Shown piece after piece: positions 16,097-25,870 of a stretch of DNA of 64,000 bases. Each line of letters starts with the position of its first letter. Within the stretch, counting starts at the first letter, position 1. The DNA comes from JABDPF01 sp037384065 (lineage in GTDB: Bacteria; Pseudomonadota; Gammaproteobacteria; Xanthomonadales; SZUA-36). Made by a program: the position numbers and the translations under genes. Under the pieces are notes generated by a model. It was given only the letters and a program-made list of their open reading frames with translations, was not told the DNA's origin and did no database searches. The stretch lies in the NCBI GenBank assembly GCA_037384065.1, contig JARROJ010000014.1:29724-93723 (forward strand), given 5' to 3'.

Positions 16097-16830
16097 CATT
16101 TGCGACCCGGCGGAAGCCGGGACGAGCGGAAGCCGTGATAACTCTCGTTGAATCCGGGCTTGCGGCGTTTCAGCGCCTGCTTGACCATCGAGCCCCAGAC
16201 CGGTTCCTCGTCGCCCCGTTCGGAAAGCAGATCGTCGATCGTTTCCAGAACCTGCTCGAACGCTTTCTCGGCGCGTCGCTCCTGGCGGCTCTTCTGCGGG
16301 CGCTCTTCCGTCTCCTTGCGACCGTTGGTCTTCTTCTTTACCGGTTTGCGCCGTTCGGCCTGACGAATCAGGTCGTCGTAATAGATGAATTCATCGCAGT
16401 TCGCGATCAGCAGGTCGGATGTCGAGTTCTTCACGCCGACGCCGATCACGATCTTGTTGTTCTCGCGCAGCTTGGAAACCAGCGGTGAAAAATCGGAGTC
16501 GCCGGAGATGATCACGAAGGTGTCGACGTGCAACTTCGTGTAACACAGGTCGAGCGCGTCGACGACCATCCGGATATCCGCCGAATTCTTGCCGGACTGG
16601 CGCACGTGCGGAATTTCGATCAGCTCGAAGGACGCCTCGTGCATGTCGGCCTTGAAGCCCTTGTAGCGCTCCCAGTCGCAGTAGGCCTTCTTGACCACGA
16701 TGTTGCCCTTGACCAGCAGGCGCTCGAGCACCTCGTTGATTTCGAAACGGGCGTAGTTCGCGTCACGGACGCCCAGCGCGATATTCTCGAAGTCGCAATA
16801 AAGGGCGAGATTCTTGGTGTCGTTACTCAT
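16096..16830 (-). CDS. NYN-domain (PIN-like) RNase with short C-terminal OST-HTH/LOTUS segment
   Basis: 244 aa. The NYN domain (LabA/DUF88 type) has the acidic metal sites YCDFENIALG, SADIRMVVDALD and IISGDSDFSPLV. A basic linker (RKPVKKKTNGRK) leads to a LOTUS-like segment (EEPVWGSMVKQALKRRKPGFNESYHGFRS). In relatives I know this continues for some 30 further residues; here it ends at once in SRLPPGRK, so the C-terminus looks truncated. Probable RNA-binding nuclease. Divergent from srkA; no clear SD before the ATG at 16830. Confidence 0.85.
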   Translation of the reverse strand: MSNDTKNLALYCDFENIALGVRDANYARFEINEVLERLLVKGNIVVKKAYCDWERYKGFKADMHEASFELIEIPHVRQSGKNSADIRMVVDALDLCYTKLHVDTFVIISGDSDFSPLVSKLRENNKIVIGVGVKNSTSDLLIANCDEFIYYDDLIRQAERRKPVKKKTNGRKETEERPQKSRQERRAEKAFEQVLETIDDLLSERGDEEPVWGSMVKQALKRRKPGFNESYHGFRSSRLPPGRK

Positions 16831-16911
16831 GGGGATGTCTTTGCGGGGTTCGTCCTATTCTAAGTCATTCGACAGGCGTGTGCCGGAGCTTTTTGACGTT
16901 ATCATGCGTCA

Positions 16912-17907
16912 ATGACAACCCACCCGACTGATGCCGCGCCGTATTACCGGCTCGATCCCGACACCGTGCTGGGCGCGGTGGAATCGATCGGCCTGCGCAC
17001 CGACGGCCGCCTGCTGGCGCTGAACAGCTACGAGAACCGCGTTTACCAGATCGGGCTGGAGGAAAATGACCCGGTGGTCGCCAAGTTCTACCGGCCGGGC
17101 CGCTGGTCCGACGAGCAGATACTCGAAGAACATGCGTTCACGCTGGAACTCGAAAGCGCCGAAATCCCCGTCGTTCCGCCGCTCGTCATCGACGGCCGCA
17201 CCCTGTTCGACGACGCCGGCTTCCGCTTCGCGCTGTTCCGGCGCCAGGGCGGTCATGCGCCGGAGCTCGAAGACCGGGATACGCTGCTGCAACTGGGCCG
17301 TTGCATCGGACGGATCCACGCGGTCGGCGCAGCGCGGCCGTTTCGGCAGCGCCCCGAATTGACGCCCGACGACTTCGGCCGCGCATCGATCGCAACCCTG
17401 CTCGACGGGCACTGGGTGCCGCCGCACCTGGAAACGGCCTTCGCCAGCCTGGCCCGCGACCTGATGATCCACGTCGATGCCGCGTGGTCGCGGGCCGGCC
17501 GGTTCCGCGCGCTGCGCCTGCATGGCGACCTGCACCCCGGCAACCTGCTGTGGCGCGATGGGCCGTTTTTCGTCGACCTCGACGACTCGCGCAGCGGCCC
17601 GGCGATCCAGGACCTGTGGATGCTGCTCGCCGGCGAGCGCGCCGAGCGAACCGCGCAGCTGGCCCGCGTCGTCGAGGGGTACGCGCAGTTTCACGACTTC
17701 GACGCCCGCGAACTGCATTTGATCGAGGCGCTGCGCACCCTGCGCATGCTGCACCACGCCGCCTGGATCGCGCGCCGCTGGGCCGACCCCGCCTTTCCGG
17801 CCGCCTTTCCCTGGTTCGACGACGGCCGCTACTGGGATGACCTGGTGCTGGGCCTGCGCGAACAACTGTCCGCGCTGCAGGAGGCGCCTCTGGAGCTGTT
17901 CACGTGA
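16912..17907 (+). CDS. srkA: Stress response serine/threonine kinase SrkA (YihE/RdoA)
   Basis: 331 aa, family length 328-330. An aminoglycoside-phosphotransferase-like kinase fold: SYENRVYQIG (P-loop region), VVAKFYRPGRWS with the ATP lysine, catalytic loop LRLHGDLHPGNLLW and metal-binding FFVDLDDSRSGPAIQDLWML. In E. coli SrkA counters stress-induced death and is Cpx-regulated; here control is not visible. The stop overlaps the GTG of a GNAT gene (GTGA), so the two are cotranscribed. Confidence 0.94.
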   Translation: MTTHPTDAAPYYRLDPDTVLGAVESIGLRTDGRLLALNSYENRVYQIGLEENDPVVAKFYRPGRWSDEQILEEHAFTLELESAEIPVVPPLVIDGRTLFDDAGFRFALFRRQGGHAPELEDRDTLLQLGRCIGRIHAVGAARPFRQRPELTPDDFGRASIATLLDGHWVPPHLETAFASLARDLMIHVDAAWSRAGRFRALRLHGDLHPGNLLWRDGPFFVDLDDSRSGPAIQDLWMLLAGERAERTAQLARVVEGYAQFHDFDARELHLIEALRTLRMLHHAAWIARRWADPAFPAAFPWFDDGRYWDDLVLGLREQLSALQEAPLELFT

Positions 17908-18431
17908 AGACCATGGACCGCAACGTGCTGACCGACCGCCTCGAACTGCGCTGGCTGACCGAGGACGACGCCGACCTGATGCTCGCGATCTGGAACGATC
18001 CGGATTTCATCCGCAACGTGGGCGACCGCGGCATCCGTACACCCCAGGCGGCGCTCACGGCGATGCGTGACGGTGTCCTGGCCCTGTATCGATCCCACGG
18101 TTACGGCCCCTACCGGATCGCGGCCCGCGACGGCGGGGCGCCGATGGGAATCTGCGGACTGTTCAAACGCGAACAGTTCGAACACCCCGATATCGGCTAC
18201 GGCCTGTTGCCGGCGTACCGGGGCCGCGGCATCGCGCTGGAGGCGGCCCGGGCCGTCATGGCGCAGGCGCGCGACCGCCTCGGACTGGAGCGCGTGAACG
18301 CCATCGTCACGCCGTCGAACGGCGCATCGATCCGGTTGCTCGAAAAGCTCGGAATGCAGCAGCAAGGACCGGTCCGCATGCCGGATGACGACGCGGACAT
18401 CCTGCTGTTCAGCGTGGCGTCGCTTCAGTAG
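17904..18431 (+). CDS. GNAT family N-acetyltransferase (RimJ/RimL-like)
   Basis: 175 aa from the coupled GTG at 17904; an ATG three codons later is an alternative. Features: LTDRLELRWLTEDDADLMLAIWNDPDF opening, acetyl-CoA pyrophosphate loop near GLLPAYRGRGIALEAARAV, and VTPSNGASIRLLEKLGM, the standard RimJ/L pattern. The acceptor substrate is unknown. The 3' end overlaps the convergent slyX gene by seven bases. Confidence 0.88.
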   Translation: MKTMDRNVLTDRLELRWLTEDDADLMLAIWNDPDFIRNVGDRGIRTPQAALTAMRDGVLALYRSHGYGPYRIAARDGGAPMGICGLFKREQFEHPDIGYGLLPAYRGRGIALEAARAVMAQARDRLGLERVNAIVTPSNGASIRLLEKLGMQQQGPVRMPDDDADILLFSVASLQ

Positions 18432-18652
18432 TGCGGTGGCACCTCGTGGCCGCCGGCCGAGCCGGCCACCGCCGTTTCATCGAGGTCGGCCAGGCGTTTC
18501 TCGAGCGCGCGCAGGCGCTGCCCCAGGGCCACGATTTCACGGTCCTGCCGGGCGACGACGTCGTTCAGGCGCTCGATCAGGTCGTCCTGGAACGCGAGAC
18601 GGGCTTCGAGGTCATCGAGCCGTTCACTTCCGGTTGAAGCCGCTGCGGTCAT
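18425..18652 (-). CDS. slyX: SlyX family protein
   Basis: 75 aa, almost entirely a charged coiled coil (RLDDLEARLAFQDDLIERLNDVVARQDREIVALGQRLRALEKRL) ending in the conserved HEVPPHY. SlyX is widespread in Gammaproteobacteria with unknown function. The start overlaps the stop of the upstream VOC gene (ATGA). Confidence 0.92.
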   Translation of the reverse strand: MTAAASTGSERLDDLEARLAFQDDLIERLNDVVARQDREIVALGQRLRALEKRLADLDETAVAGSAGGHEVPPHY

Positions 18653-19041
18653 TCCGGTTCCGGGGGTTCCCAGAGCTCGACCCGGTTGCCGTCCGGGTCG
18701 ACGAACCAGCCGAAGCGGCCGAAATCGTGCTCCTCGCGATCCTCGAGCACCTGTGCGCCGCCGTCCGCCACGTTTTCCAGCGCGGCGTCGAGATCGTCGA
18801 CCACGAGGTTGATCATGTAGGCCTGTTGCGGCGCGCCGAAGTACTCGGTGTCGCGGGCGAAGGCGCCCCACACGGTGAAGGCCGCCGGCGGCATGTCGGC
18901 GGGACGGAAACTGGCGCCGCGGGACCCGCCCAGCGCCTCGATGTCGAACCCGAGATGGCGAGCGTACCACTCGCCCAGGGCGGCCGGATCGCTGGACCGG
19001 AAAAATACGCCGCCGACGCCGAGAACACGACCTTTGCTCAT
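18649..19041 (-). CDS. VOC (glyoxalase/bleomycin-resistance) family protein
   Basis: 130 aa. Beta-alpha-beta-beta-beta repeats typical of the VOC fold: VLGVGGVFFRSSDPAALGEWYARHLGF in the first half and YMINLVVDDLDAALENVADGGAQVLEDRE...FGWFVDPDGNRVELWEP in the second, with a likely metal Glu near the end. GAGG lies eight bases before the ATG at 19041, favouring it over an upstream ATG at 19077. Substrate unknown. Co-transcribed with slyX. Confidence 0.85.
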   Translation of the reverse strand: MSKGRVLGVGGVFFRSSDPAALGEWYARHLGFDIEALGGSRGASFRPADMPPAAFTVWGAFARDTEYFGAPQQAYMINLVVDDLDAALENVADGGAQVLEDREEHDFGRFGWFVDPDGNRVELWEPPEPE

Positions 19042-19121
19042 TGCTGCCACCTCTGCCCGCTCCGTAGCCGGTTTCATGGTACCGCATCACCCCCGGCCGT
19101 GCCGGTTTCGGGGCGCGGAAT

Positions 19122-19958
19122 TCAGCCGTTCAGGCGGCGCCAGAGCTCCAGGCTGGTGTTGGCGCGATTGAGTGTGTAGATGTGGAGCCCGGGCGCGCCG
19201 CCGGCGAGCAGGCGCTCGCACAGCTCGGTCACCACGTCGAGCCCGAAGCGGTAGACGGATTCCCGGTCGTCACCGAACCCTTCCAGACGGCGCCGCAGCC
19301 ACTGGGGAATTTCCGCGCCGCACATCGCCGAAAAGCGGGCCAGCTGGGCGTAATTGCCGATCGGCATGATTCCGGGCGTGATCGGGATCCCGATGCCGGC
19401 CCGGCGGCAATCGTCGACGTACCGGAAGTAGCTGTCCGGATTGTAGAAATACTGCGTGACGGCGCCGTCCGCGCCGGCCTCGACCTTCTGCTTGAACCAG
19501 TGCATCTCGCTGGCCGGCGACTCCGATTCCGGATGGAATTCCGGGTAACAGGCCACCTCGATGTGGAACGCGTCGCCGAACACGTCGCGGATGAAGGCGA
19601 CCAGTTCGTTGGCATGGTGGAACGGTCCGCCCTGGCTGACCCCCTCGGGCCGGTCGCCGCGCAGCACGACCAGTCGGTCGATACCGCCGGCGCGGTAGCG
19701 CTCGAGCAACCCGCGCAGCATGTCCTCGCTGTGCGCCATGCACGAGATGTGCGGCGCGACCGGCACGTCGGTGGCGGCCGCCAGCGCCTCCACGGTCTCG
19801 CGGGTCGCATCGAGAGTCGATCCGCCGGCGCCGAAGGTCACCGACAGGTATTCCGGCTGCAGGGGCGCGAGTTTTCGCCAGGTGCTGCCGAGCAGCGCGC
19901 GTTGCTCGGCCGTGCGCGGCGGAAAGAACTCGAAGGAAATACGCGGGGAATCAGCCAC
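19122..19958 (-). CDS. metF: Methylenetetrahydrofolate reductase
   Basis: 278 aa flavoprotein reducing 5,10-methylene-THF to 5-methyl-THF for methionine synthesis. Catalytic Glu10 in ISFEFFPPRT, FAD and folate contacts SVTFGAGGS, HISCMAHS, VLRGDRP, HHANELVAFIR, then VTQYFYN and PITPGIMPI are all present. It starts with GTG, with GGAGG about nine bases upstream. Third gene of metK-ahcY-metF, which couples SAM formation, SAH removal and methyl supply. Confidence 0.96.
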   Translation of the reverse strand: MADSPRISFEFFPPRTAEQRALLGSTWRKLAPLQPEYLSVTFGAGGSTLDATRETVEALAAATDVPVAPHISCMAHSEDMLRGLLERYRAGGIDRLVVLRGDRPEGVSQGGPFHHANELVAFIRDVFGDAFHIEVACYPEFHPESESPASEMHWFKQKVEAGADGAVTQYFYNPDSYFRYVDDCRRAGIGIPITPGIMPIGNYAQLARFSAMCGAEIPQWLRRRLEGFGDDRESVYRFGLDVVTELCERLLAGGAPGLHIYTLNRANTSLELWRRLNG

Positions 19959-20019
19959 CGGATCCGGCCTCCGTCAGCCGGGGGCGCCGTGCGGCGCCCC
20001 GGCCGGACATCGTGTTGCG

Positions 20020-21450
20020 TCAGTAGCGATAGTGGTCGGGCTTGTAGGGCCCTTCGACATCGACGCCGATGTAGCGCGCCTGCTGTTCGGTCAACTCCGT
20101 CAGCGAAGCTCCGATGCGCTGCAGGTGCAGATGGGCGACTTTCTCGTCCAGGTGCTTGGGCAGGACGTAGACCTGGTTTTCATACCGATCACCGTGGTTC
20201 CACAGTTCCATCTGGGCCAGCACCTGGTTGGTGAAGGAGTTGGACATCACGAAGCTCGGGTGGCCCGTGGCGCAGCCGAGGTTCACCAGGCGGCCCTCGG
20301 CCAGCAGGATGATGCGCTTGCCGTCCGGAAAGATCACGTGGTCGACCTGCGGCTTGATGTTTTCCCATTCGTACTGCTTGACGCTGGCGACGTCGATCTC
20401 GTTGTCGAAATGCCCGATGTTGCAGACGATCGCCTGGTGTTTCATCGCCGCCATGTGGTCGTGCGTGATGACGTGGTAGTTGCCGGTCGCGGTGACGAAG
20501 ATGTCGGCCTTCGGCGCCGCTTCCTCCAGCGTGACCACGCGGAAGCCTTCCATCGCCGCCTGCAGGGCGCAGATCGGATCGATTTCCGTGATCCAGACCG
20601 TCGCGCCAAGGCCCTTGAGCGACTGTGCGCAGCCCTTGCCGACGTCGCCGTAACCGGCCACCACGGCGATCTTGCCGGCGACCATCACGTCGGTCGCCCG
20701 CTTGATGCCGTCGACCAGGGACTCGCGGCAACCGTAGAGGTTGTCGAACTTCGACTTGGTCACCGAATCGTTCACGTTGAACGCGGGGAACGGCAGGTCA
20801 CCGGACTTCGCCATGCTGTACAGCCGCTTGACGCCGGTCGTGGTTTCCTCGGTCACACCCCGGATGTGCGACAGGGCGCGGCCGTACCAGCCCGGACGGC
20901 TGTCCAGCCGCTTGCGGATCGAGTTGAACAGCGCGACCTCTTCTTCGCTGCCCGGGTTGTCGAGCACGGACGGATCCTGTTCGGCGCGGGCGCCCAGGTA
21001 GAGCAGCAGGGTCGCGTCACCACCGTCGTCGAGAATCATGTTGGCGAAATCCTCATCGGCGTCGCCCGCACCCCAGTTGAAGATCTGGTGCGTGAACTCC
21101 CAGTACTCGTCCAGCGACTCGCCCTTGAAGGCGAACACCGGGGTGCCGCCGGCGGCGATCGCCGCGGCCGCGTGGTCCTGGGTCGAGTAGATGTTGCACG
21201 ACGCCCAGCGCACTTCGGCGCCGAGGTCTTTCAGGGTCTCGATCAGCAACGCGGTCTGGATCGTCATGTGGAGGCTGCCGGCGATGCGCGCGCCTTTGAG
21301 CGGCTGCGCGTCACGGTATTCCTCGCGCACGGCCATCAGGCCCGGCATTTCGGTCTCGGCGATCGCGATTTCCTTGCGGCCGAAATCCGCCAGGCCGATA
21401 TCGGCGACGTGGTAGTCGGTTTTCTTAAGGGGTTCTATCACTGCACTCAT
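20020..21450 (-). CDS. ahcY: Adenosylhomocysteinase
   Basis: 476 aa NAD-dependent enzyme hydrolysing S-adenosylhomocysteine to adenosine and homocysteine. Visible: NIYSTQDHAAAAI, the insertion (about residues 150-190) typical of long bacterial forms, NAD fold VAGYGDVGKGCAQSLKGLG, HFDNEID and the conserved C-terminus ending KPDHYRY that reaches into the neighbouring subunit's NAD site. GGAG lies eight bases before the ATG. It lies 27 bases after metK. Confidence 0.97.
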   Translation of the reverse strand: MSAVIEPLKKTDYHVADIGLADFGRKEIAIAETEMPGLMAVREEYRDAQPLKGARIAGSLHMTIQTALLIETLKDLGAEVRWASCNIYSTQDHAAAAIAAGGTPVFAFKGESLDEYWEFTHQIFNWGAGDADEDFANMILDDGGDATLLLYLGARAEQDPSVLDNPGSEEEVALFNSIRKRLDSRPGWYGRALSHIRGVTEETTTGVKRLYSMAKSGDLPFPAFNVNDSVTKSKFDNLYGCRESLVDGIKRATDVMVAGKIAVVAGYGDVGKGCAQSLKGLGATVWITEIDPICALQAAMEGFRVVTLEEAAPKADIFVTATGNYHVITHDHMAAMKHQAIVCNIGHFDNEIDVASVKQYEWENIKPQVDHVIFPDGKRIILLAEGRLVNLGCATGHPSFVMSNSFTNQVLAQMELWNHGDRYENQVYVLPKHLDEKVAHLHLQRIGASLTELTEQQARYIGVDVEGPYKPDHYRY

Positions 21451-21477
21451 GTCGAATTCTCCAATTATTCTGTGGGG

Positions 21478-22641
<1,164 letters not shown>

Positions 22642-22742
22642 TTCCTGTTTCCTCTGTATCCGGGCCGACTCGGCCCGCTGGCGAACGTAAAGCCGCCGGG
22701 CCGCACCGTCATCGGCGCGGTGGCCGGCTGCCCGCAAATTCA

Positions 22743-22762
22743 ATATCTTTCAATCAAGATAT
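22743..22762. promoter_or_regulatory. Palindromic operator ATATCTT-N6-AAGATAT upstream of metK
   Basis: Perfect 7-base arms with a 6-base spacer; a third half-site GAGATAT follows at 22764-22770. The cluster spans the predicted start of metK transcription, a repressor position. Methyl-cycle genes in several proteobacteria are controlled by an ArsR-type regulator (SahR) or by SAM/SAH sensors; I cannot assign the factor from sequence and no regulator gene is adjacent. Confidence 0.5.
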
Positions 22763-22772
22763 GGAGATATGT

Positions 22773-22801
22773 ATTCTATCGGATTCGATTCCGCGACGCA
22801 A
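22773..22801 (-). promoter_or_regulatory. Sigma-70 promoter of the metK-ahcY-metF operon
   Basis: On the minus strand TTGCGT (22801-22796), 17 bases, then TAGAAT (22778-22773). Initiation would fall near 22766, within the palindromic operator cluster. Confidence 0.55.
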
Positions 22802-22901
22802 AGTCGGTTGAGGCGGGGCCGCGTCGAACGGGAAACTAGTCCCCGCGTGCCCGAACCAATAGAATGGCGTGCTACGGCTTCGGGGAATTTCGAGAGAGAC
22901 C

Positions 22902-24404
22902 ATGCACCGAACGATTGCACAGTCCGTTTTGGACAACTTCCTGGGAAACGCCGCGAGTTGGTACAAGCTGACGATCATCGGCTTCCTGCTGGTGAATCCC
23001 ATCGTCCTGGTGACCCTCGGCGGCTTCGTGGCAGGCTGGGTGCTGGTCGCCGAATTCATCTTCTGCCTGGCGATGGCCCTGAAGTGCTACCCGCTGCAGC
23101 CGGGCGGGCTGCTCGCACTGGAGGCCGTCGTGATCGGGCTCACCTCGTCCGGCACCGTGTACCACGAAGCCGAAGCGAACTTCGAGGTGATTCTGCTGCT
23201 GATCTTCATGGTGGCCGGCATCTTCTTCCTGAAGGACATGCTGCTGTACATCTTCACCAAGATCATGATTCGCGTGCGGTCCAAGATCCTGCTCTCGCTG
23301 CTGTTTTCCCTGACCGCCGCCGTGCTGTCCGCCTTCCTCGACGCCCTGACCGTGACCGCCGTGATCATCACGGTGGCCGCCGGCCTGTACGCGGTCTACC
23401 ACAAGGTCACCTCCGGCAAGGGCTTCGACGAAGACCACGACCACGCCGACGACACCGGCATCGGCTCGGAGACCCGCAGCGACCTCGATCACTTCCGGGG
23501 GTTCCTGCGCAACCTGATGATGCACGGCGCGGTCGGCACGGCCCTGGGCGGCGTGTGCACCCTGGTGGGCGAACCGCAGAACCTGCTGATCGGCGAGGTC
23601 GCCGGCTGGCAGTTCGTCGAATTCTTCGTGCGCATGTCGCCCGTCAGCATACCGGTGCTTTTCACCGGCCTGCTGACCTGCGTGCTGGTGGAGCGGTTCC
23701 GCATCCTCGGCTACGGCTACGAGATGCCGCTGGCCGCGCGCCGGATCCTGGAGGAATACGATCGCCTGGAAGACGAGAAGCGGACGCCCGCAGAGAAAGC
23801 CTCGCTGATCGTCCAGGCACTGGTCGCGGTGTTCCTGGTCGTCGCGCTGGCGTTCCACTGGGCGGAAGTCGGTCTGATCGGCCTGACCGTCATCGTGCTG
23901 GCGACCGCGTTCACGGGCATCATCGAGGAACATCGCCTGGGCCATGCGTTCGAGGAGGCCCTGCCGTTCACCGCGCTGCTCGTCGTCTTTTTCGCCATCG
24001 TCGGGGTCATCCACGACCAGCACCTGTTCATGCCGATCATCGAGCACGTCTTCACGCTGGATCCGAAGGCCCAGGTACCGGTGTTCTTCATGGCCAACGG
24101 ACTCCTGTCCGCCATTTCCGACAACGTGTTCGTCGCGACCGTCTACATCAACGAAGTGTTCGCGGCGCTGCAGGCGGGTGAGATCACGCGGGAGCACTTC
24201 GACCTGCTGACCGTCGCCATCAACACCGGCACGAACATTCCGTCGGTCGCCACCCCGAACGGGCAGGCGGCGTTCCTGTTCCTGCTCACCTCGGCGCTGG
24301 CGCCCGTCATTCGCCTCGGTTACGGCCGAATGGTGCTGCTGGCGCTGCCGTACACGATCACGATGACGACCGCGGGCCTGCTGGCCACGGTCTACCTGCT
24401 CTAG
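22902..24404 (+). CDS. nhaB: Na+/H+ antiporter NhaB
   Basis: 500 aa inner-membrane antiporter (E. coli NhaB 513 aa). About 12 hydrophobic segments, the family opening FLGNAASWYKLTIIGFLLVNP, VGTALGGVCTLVGEPQNLLIG and the late conserved ANGLLSAISDNVFVATVYI and TVAINTGTNIPSVATPNGQAAFLFLLTS. It expels sodium at neutral to alkaline pH. ATG at 22902, since upstream codons lack family similarity. An acidic His loop (DEDHDHADD) lies near residue 180. Confidence 0.95.
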   Translation: MHRTIAQSVLDNFLGNAASWYKLTIIGFLLVNPIVLVTLGGFVAGWVLVAEFIFCLAMALKCYPLQPGGLLALEAVVIGLTSSGTVYHEAEANFEVILLLIFMVAGIFFLKDMLLYIFTKIMIRVRSKILLSLLFSLTAAVLSAFLDALTVTAVIITVAAGLYAVYHKVTSGKGFDEDHDHADDTGIGSETRSDLDHFRGFLRNLMMHGAVGTALGGVCTLVGEPQNLLIGEVAGWQFVEFFVRMSPVSIPVLFTGLLTCVLVERFRILGYGYEMPLAARRILEEYDRLEDEKRTPAEKASLIVQALVAVFLVVALAFHWAEVGLIGLTVIVLATAFTGIIEEHRLGHAFEEALPFTALLVVFFAIVGVIHDQHLFMPIIEHVFTLDPKAQVPVFFMANGLLSAISDNVFVATVYINEVFAALQAGEITREHFDLLTVAINTGTNIPSVATPNGQAAFLFLLTSALAPVIRLGYGRMVLLALPYTITMTTAGLLATVYLL

Positions 24405-24420
24405 GTCGCGTCGCGGTCGG

Positions 24421-24840
24421 TCACCAGCTGCCCGTATTCGCCATCGAGGCCCAGGGTTCGCGGGGCGGCAACGCCTCGCCCTTCTGCAACAGCTCGATCG
24501 AAATGCCGTCCGGCGAGCGCACGAAGGCCATGCGCCCGTCGCGCGGCGGCCGGTTGATGACGACACCGCCGTCGCGCAACCGCGCACAGGCCGCGTAGAT
24601 GTCGTCGACCTGGTAGGCGAGGTGGCCGAAATTGCGGCCGCCGCCGTATTCCTCGGGGTCCCAGTTGAAGGTCAGTTCCAGTTCCCCGGACGAATCGCCC
24701 GGGGCGGCGAGGAACACCAGCGTGAACCGGCCGTCGGGCACGTCCTTGCGGCGCACCTCCTCGAGACCGAGCTTGTCGCAATAGAAATCGAGCGAGGCGT
24801 CCAGGTCCGTGACCCGAACCATCGTGTGCAGGTATTTCAT
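24421..24840 (-). CDS. gloA: Lactoylglutathione lyase (glyoxalase I)
   Basis: 139 aa. It isomerises the methylglyoxal-glutathione hemithioacetal to lactoylglutathione. All four metal ligands are in E. coli-like positions: His5 (LHTMVRV), Glu55 (ELELTFNW), His73 (FGHLAYQV), Glu116 (SIELLQKGE). The gshB gene elsewhere in the window supplies glutathione capacity. Convergent with nhaB, 16 bases apart. Confidence 0.95.
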   Translation of the reverse strand: MKYLHTMVRVTDLDASLDFYCDKLGLEEVRRKDVPDGRFTLVFLAAPGDSSGELELTFNWDPEEYGGGRNFGHLAYQVDDIYAACARLRDGGVVINRPPRDGRMAFVRSPDGISIELLQKGEALPPREPWASMANTGSW

Positions 24841-24892
24841 GGTCGTACTCCGGCAGTTAGGATGGATTATTCCCTAACATGGATCCACGGCC

Positions 24893-25330
24893 ATGAACGA
24901 TCAACCGCGCGGTCCCCGCGAACAATTGCTGCGGGACGTTTTCATACTGCAACTGAAACTGATCGCCGACGGATTCCGCGACGCCCTGCTGATTCCGATT
25001 TCGCTGGTCGCGGCGGTGCTCGGCCTGGTCCGCGGCGGCGACGGCTGCGACGTCGAGTTTCGCCGGGTCATCGACCTCGGCAAGCGCAGCGAGCGCTGGA
25101 TCAACCTGTTCGGCGAGCAGGAGCCGCTGACGCCGGACAGCCCGGTGGGATCGATCGATCGAGTGCTCGAACAGGTGGAGTCGGTGGTGGTGGAACAGCG
25201 TCGCAAGGGAAAGAGCGCGGCCGAGATCCGCGACGCCATCCGCGCCGCACTGCAACGCGAGACCGACGGCGCCCACTCGACGTCAGCGGGCCGCCGCGAC
25301 GTCGCCCCGCCGGATGATCCGGCTCAGTAA
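24893..25330 (+). CDS. Conserved hypothetical protein with one hydrophobic segment
   Basis: 145 aa of unrecognised family. A hydrophobic stretch (residues about 30-48, FRDALLIPISLVAAVLGLVRGG) follows a charged N-terminus; the rest is soluble and charged, with a helical region (VESVVVEQRRKGKSAAEIRDAIRAAL) near the C-terminus and a low-complexity tail. Possibly membrane-anchored on the cytoplasmic side. ATG lies in a clean position, convergent with and overlapping the CBS gene by seven bases. Confidence 0.75.
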   Translation: MNDQPRGPREQLLRDVFILQLKLIADGFRDALLIPISLVAAVLGLVRGGDGCDVEFRRVIDLGKRSERWINLFGEQEPLTPDSPVGSIDRVLEQVESVVVEQRRKGKSAAEIRDAIRAALQRETDGAHSTSAGRRDVAPPDDPAQ

Positions 25331-25758
25331 CTTCCGGCGATGTAACCGGACAACTGCTCCACCTCGGCCTCGGCCTGGCTGAGCAGATGCTTGACGAGGT
25401 CGCCGAGCGAGACCACGCCCACCATTTTTTCGTCGTCGATGACCACCAGGTGGCGGCAGCGGCACTCGGTCATCGTCTCCATCGCGGTGCGGGTCGACTC
25501 GTCGGACGGCGCAGTGATCAGCGGCGCCGACATCACCTCCGCCACCGGCGTGCTGTCCGAGGAACGGCCCTCGAGGACGATTTTGCGCAGGTAGTCCCGC
25601 TCGGTGAAGATGCCGATCGGTTCCGCGTCGTCGCATATGACGATGGAGCCGATGTTCGCGTCGGACATGTTGCGGATGGCGTCGAGAACCGACGTGTCGC
25701 CGGTGACGGTCAGAACGTTGTGCCCTTTGCGGTCGAGGACCTCACGGATCGTGGACAT
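25324..25758 (-). CDS. Two-CBS-domain protein
   Basis: 144 aa with two CBS repeats: residues about 8-60 (VLTVTGDTSVLDAIRNMSDANIGSIVICDD...GIFTERDYLRKI) and 75-130 (ITAPSDESTRTAMETMTECRCRHLVVIDD...GVVSLGDLVKHLL). Such stand-alone pairs bind adenine nucleotides and act as energy or redox-linked regulators; the partner is unknown. Monocistronic; a purine-rich SD (AAAGGAG) precedes the ATG. Confidence 0.9.
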   Translation of the reverse strand: MSTIREVLDRKGHNVLTVTGDTSVLDAIRNMSDANIGSIVICDDAEPIGIFTERDYLRKIVLEGRSSDSTPVAEVMSAPLITAPSDESTRTAMETMTECRCRHLVVIDDEKMVGVVSLGDLVKHLLSQAEAEVEQLSGYIAGSY

Positions 25759-25870
25759 GCTGCAACTCTCCTTTGGATTTCACTTAATTCTAGTCACAAG
25801 GAAACGCTTTTACCAAGTCAGGATCGGGCAGCGCCTGCCGCATCCCTCGCGGCGCGGGGCCCGAAACCCG

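Noticed and set aside
22642..22770. SAM or SAH riboswitch in the metK leader
   Set aside because: The leader has GC-rich hairpins but I do not see the conserved core sequences of known SAM or SAH riboswitches.
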